A stretch of 64,000 nucleotides of DNA from Granulicella aggregans (GTDB lineage Bacteria > Acidobacteriota > Terriglobia > Terriglobales > Acidobacteriaceae): positions 229,109 to 293,108 of the forward strand of contig NZ_JAGSYE010000004.1 of assembly GCF_025685565.1 (NCBI RefSeq), written 5' to 3'. Of this stretch, positions 61,682 to 64,000 are shown piece by piece. Position 1 is the first letter of the stretch, and every line of letters starts with the position of its first letter. The notes below the pieces were generated by a model. That model saw only the letters and a list, made by a program, of their open reading frames with translations, searched no databases and was not told where the DNA came from. Both the position numbers and the translations under genes were made by a program.

Positions 61682-61738
61682 TCGAGAGCGTCTCCCGGCG
61701 CGAGGCGACTTTCCGTACCGTACCGTGCGTTTCGCCTG

Positions 61739-61752
61739 TAGAGTAGACTCTA
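61739..61752. promoter_or_regulatory. Palindrome in the tetR-efflux divergent promoter
   Basis: TAGAGT-AG-ACTCTA is a perfect inverted repeat, 57 bp from the adaptor start and 41 bp from the TetR start. A second half-site, TTAGAGT, occurs at 61784-61790. A TetR operator is the likely role. Confidence 0.6.
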
Positions 61753-61793
61753 TGAATGGAAGAAGGTTTCAGAGAAAGGTCACTTAGAGTCTG

Positions 61794-62447
61794 ATGCCAA
61801 AAAAACCTATAGCGAGAGAGCCTGTCGAGCGGTCGAAATCTCAAATACGCACGGACCGCCTGATCGACCGATTGCTGGAAGCTGCAACTCAGTTCTTTAT
61901 GGAAAAGGGCTTCGAAGCAACGAGCATGGGGGAGATCGCCAAACATGCTCAGGCCTCCAAGGAGACGTTTTATCGCCACTTTCCAACGAAAGAAGAACTC
62001 TTCCAGGCGGCGCTGCACCGCCGAGCGGAACAGATCGCAACCGAGTTTGGTTCGGTGCTTTTATCTCAAGCTCCGCCGGAAATAGCGTTGGCGAAGTTCG
62101 GTCAAGTCGTCTTGGAACGATTGCTCGCGCCAGAAGCCATGGCCTTTCGTCGCGTGATGATGATGGAAAGTGTACGGTTTCCCGAGTTGCAAAAAACTCT
62201 TCATGCCCGAGGACCAGCACGCGTTAACTCCGCGCTTGCACACTATCTTGAAGATCAAGTCAGCAAGGGAAGGCTGCGCCAGATGAACTCAACCGTAGCC
62301 GCGCGGCAATTCTTCGATCTCGTCGCGGCGGAGATGACGATGGAAGCGAACGTGCCCTTTGCGCCTAAGCCAACGACAGGCGAGATCAAGCAGAGGGTGA
62401 AAGAAGCGATGGATTGCTTTCTGCACGGATATGGCGCGAAGGATTGA
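61794..62447 (+). CDS. TetR-family repressor of the RND efflux operon
   Basis: About 217 aa. The helix-turn-helix reads FFMEKGFEATSMGEIAKHAQ then ASKETFYRHFPTKEELFQAA. The C-terminal half (LAKFGQVVLERLLAPEAMAF, RRVMMMESVRFPELQKTLHA) resembles the AefR/AcrR-type ligand domain. Divergent arrangement with the adaptor-RND-RND-OMF genes and the shared palindrome point to local repression relieved by pump substrates. No strong ribosome site precedes ATG 61794; AAGGT is 20 nt upstream. Confidence 0.92.
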   Translation: MPKKPIAREPVERSKSQIRTDRLIDRLLEAATQFFMEKGFEATSMGEIAKHAQASKETFYRHFPTKEELFQAALHRRAEQIATEFGSVLLSQAPPEIALAKFGQVVLERLLAPEAMAFRRVMMMESVRFPELQKTLHARGPARVNSALAHYLEDQVSKGRLRQMNSTVAARQFFDLVAAEMTMEANVPFAPKPTTGEIKQRVKEAMDCFLHGYGAKD

Positions 62448-62495
62448 AACCGGCTCCGCAGAGCTGCCGACATTAAGTTCGCCGTCATGACCCGT

Positions 62496-63509
62496 CTACC
62501 AGAAGCCGCCATAACGCCGGTGCGGGCGAGGGGGTGATATCACAACCCCAAGCCGCTCGGCTAGCTCTTCTCTTGTGCTGAAATTGGTTGTGGTCGGTCG
62601 CCCCTCTGCAACCCATGCATCGAGCCCGCCTTCCAGAATCCACACGTTGGATACCCCCACTTTCTTCATGGCCGCCGCAACGCGCGCACTAGTGAACTCG
62701 TTTTTCGATGAGCAATAGAGCACCATGCTCACCCCCTCGGGGACAACGACGTGATGGGCCTTTCTCAGCTGGTCCGGGTCCGTCCGAACCGAACCCGGAA
62801 TGCCCTCCAGCTCGTGGTCCATGGCCTCATATCGCAATAGATCGACAACCCCTATCCTCTCGCCATCGTCGATCTTCCGCTGTAGCATCGCTGGGCTGAT
62901 GCGGTGAAGCCGCAGGTGACGGATCATCGTCACGATTCTAAAGAGTCTCCATGCGGTCCACAGCAGCATAGGTATGGCTACCAGCACGATTAGTCCCGTA
63001 CCGAAGCGATCAAGCAGGCCGATGACGCGATCAAGTTGACTGGAAAAGAGAAAGCCAGCCAGGACGTAAGCCGCGCTCCAGAGGAGCGACCCAACGGAGT
63101 CGTATGCGAGGAAACCCAGCACTGTCGCACCCTGAGCACCAGCCAGTGGAGGTGATACGCCGTCCAACACGGGAACGAACTTTGCCACCACCAGCAATCG
63201 CAACCCCCACTGATCAAATATTTGCCTTGAGCGTTCACGGCTGCCCTGTGGATTGGAAGTCAGGCTACAAATCAAACGGATTACGCTGCTACCCCAGCGT
63301 CTTCCTAACCAGAACCAGACGCTATCTGCGGCAAGGCACGCGACTACACTCGTCAAGAGAACGAGTGGAATTGTGAGATGCCCTCCCCCACGACCAGCCA
63401 AAGCGCCGGCAGTCATCAAGAGCAACATGGATGGGAGCGGAAGGCATAGCTGTTGGCCAAAGACTGCCAACCCGATAGCTAGGTATGTCAGTTGCGTCGC
63501 GCTGTTCAT
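62496..63509 (-). CDS. DedA-family membrane protein fused to a rhodanese domain
   Basis: About 337 aa. Residues 1-200 are DedA/VTT: LCLPLPSMLLLMTAGALAGR, then WFWLGRRWG and FVPVLDGVSPPLAGAQGATV with further TM helices. DedA proteins are linked to lipid scrambling and proton-dependent envelope homeostasis. From about 215 a rhodanese fold follows: VVDLLRYEAMDHELEGIPGS, catalytic loop with Cys in MVLYCSSKNEFTSARVAAAM and VWILEGGLDAWVAEGRP. The cysteine is present, so it may be active in sulfur transfer or persulfide handling. An outer-membrane factor gene lies 89 bp upstream in the same direction. Confidence 0.9.
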   Translation of the reverse strand: MNSATQLTYLAIGLAVFGQQLCLPLPSMLLLMTAGALAGRGGGHLTIPLVLLTSVVACLAADSVWFWLGRRWGSSVIRLICSLTSNPQGSRERSRQIFDQWGLRLLVVAKFVPVLDGVSPPLAGAQGATVLGFLAYDSVGSLLWSAAYVLAGFLFSSQLDRVIGLLDRFGTGLIVLVAIPMLLWTAWRLFRIVTMIRHLRLHRISPAMLQRKIDDGERIGVVDLLRYEAMDHELEGIPGSVRTDPDQLRKAHHVVVPEGVSMVLYCSSKNEFTSARVAAAMKKVGVSNVWILEGGLDAWVAEGRPTTTNFSTREELAERLGVVISPPRPHRRYGGFW

Positions 63510-63598
63510 AGACCAGTCATCTCTTACTCAAGATGTCCGTGTTCCGAATTCGGTTCTTTCGTTCTCGGCTTTCGTAAACTGGGAAATGATGCGATATT

Positions 63599-64000
63599 TC
63601 ACCACCCTCCGCCCAAGACGTTATAGAGCGTCACCAATGAGAGAGCTTCTTGTTGCTGAGCTGTAGCTAACGAGAGTTGCGCGCTGTAGAGTGTCTGTTC
63701 GCTGGTAAGTACCTGTAGGTAGCTTGTCGATCCACCCCTGTAAAGTACGTCTGCAAGTCGAACCGCCACGGTTGCGGATGCGACTTGGGCTTCCTGCTTT
63801 TCCCGATATTCCCTCGTCTTGGTATAGGCGATCAAGGCATTGGAGACATCGCGAAGCGCGCCGGCGATGGTCTGCTGATATGTGTCGAGATATTCCTGGT
63901 CTTGCGCTCTGTAGTACCGGAGATTATTCCGCAGCTTGCCGCCGTCGAAGATCGACTGGCTGACGCTGCTGTAGGCCTCATAGTAAAAGTTCTTCGAGTC
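63599..64000 (-). CDS. TolC/NodT-type outer-membrane factor, 5' end cut by window edge
   Basis: The last about 133 residues of an OMF run in from the right edge. They include FDGGKLRNNLRYYRAQDQEY, TIAGALRDVSNALIAYTKTR, the helical repeat VAVRLADVLYRGGSTSYLQV and ALSLVTLYNVLGGGW at the C-terminus. It is the exit duct of another tripartite pump whose other genes are outside. It differs from the OMF at 52218 and precedes the DedA-rhodanese gene. Confidence 0.88.
   Translation of the reverse strand, partial: DSKNFYYEAYSSVSQSIFDGGKLRNNLRYYRAQDQEYLDTYQQTIAGALRDVSNALIAYTKTREYREKQEAQVASATVAVRLADVLYRGGSTSYLQVLTSEQTLYSAQLSLATAQQQEALSLVTLYNVLGGGW

Overview
The window looks like chromosomal DNA of an Acidobacteria (Terriglobia/Acidobacteriaceae-type) soil bacterium. 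Grounds: two Oar-like TonB-dependent receptors with an N-terminal carboxypeptidase-regulatory domain, membrane-bound winged-helix/TPR regulators, LacI-controlled glycan genes with TGACAACG-type operators, and moderately GC-rich DNA. This placement is by family content only; no rRNA gene is present.

Layout. 1-2.2 kb: a nucleotidyltransferase cut by the left edge and an IS3 relic. 2.3-7.7 kb: a c-di-GMP pair, a propeller-sensor diguanylate cyclase followed by a CSS-motif EAL phosphodiesterase. 7.9-9.0 kb: a decayed TadE-type pilus cluster whose genes all carry frame breaks. 9.0-10.7 kb: exported thioredoxin plus outer-membrane barrel. 11.2-12.3 kb: an IS110 copy with a one-base frameshift and a structured 5' non-coding end. 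12.4-15.2 kb: a CadC-like regulator divergent from a secreted protein. 15.4-17.4 kb: a small Cys-rich ORF, an alpha/beta hydrolase split by one TGA, and a TonB-receptor relic. 17.5-22.3 kb: PabB-PabC fusion and MetE, the latter behind a cobalamin riboswitch.

22.3-31.6 kb reads as a phosphoester acquisition locus: Tat-exported phospholipase C, membrane regulator, TonB receptor and exported phosphodiesterase. 32.4-42.1 kb is a mannan/alpha-mannoside locus: LacI regulator, GH76 lipoprotein, GH38 alpha-mannosidase and a TonB receptor, with three near-identical LacI operators placed before the last two genes. 42.2-46.0 kb is a coupled operon: TPR protein, seven-haem cytochrome with TPR tail, TPR protein.

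At 46.4 kb lies a 45-nt 3' fragment of tRNA-Met, the scar of a tRNA-targeting integrative element, and directly beside it an AbiEi/AbiEii-type toxin-antitoxin pair. The following genes (royal-jelly-like propeller, SDR with a divergent TetR and perfect palindrome, unknown exported protein, a complete RND efflux operon with its own TetR, DedA-rhodanese fusion, second outer-membrane factor) could belong to the same island. The most rewarding features are the att/AbiE junction, the LacI operator set, the haem-TPR operon, the riboswitch-metE unit and the IS110 5' structure. No CRISPR array, rRNA gene, intact tRNA or replication origin was seen.
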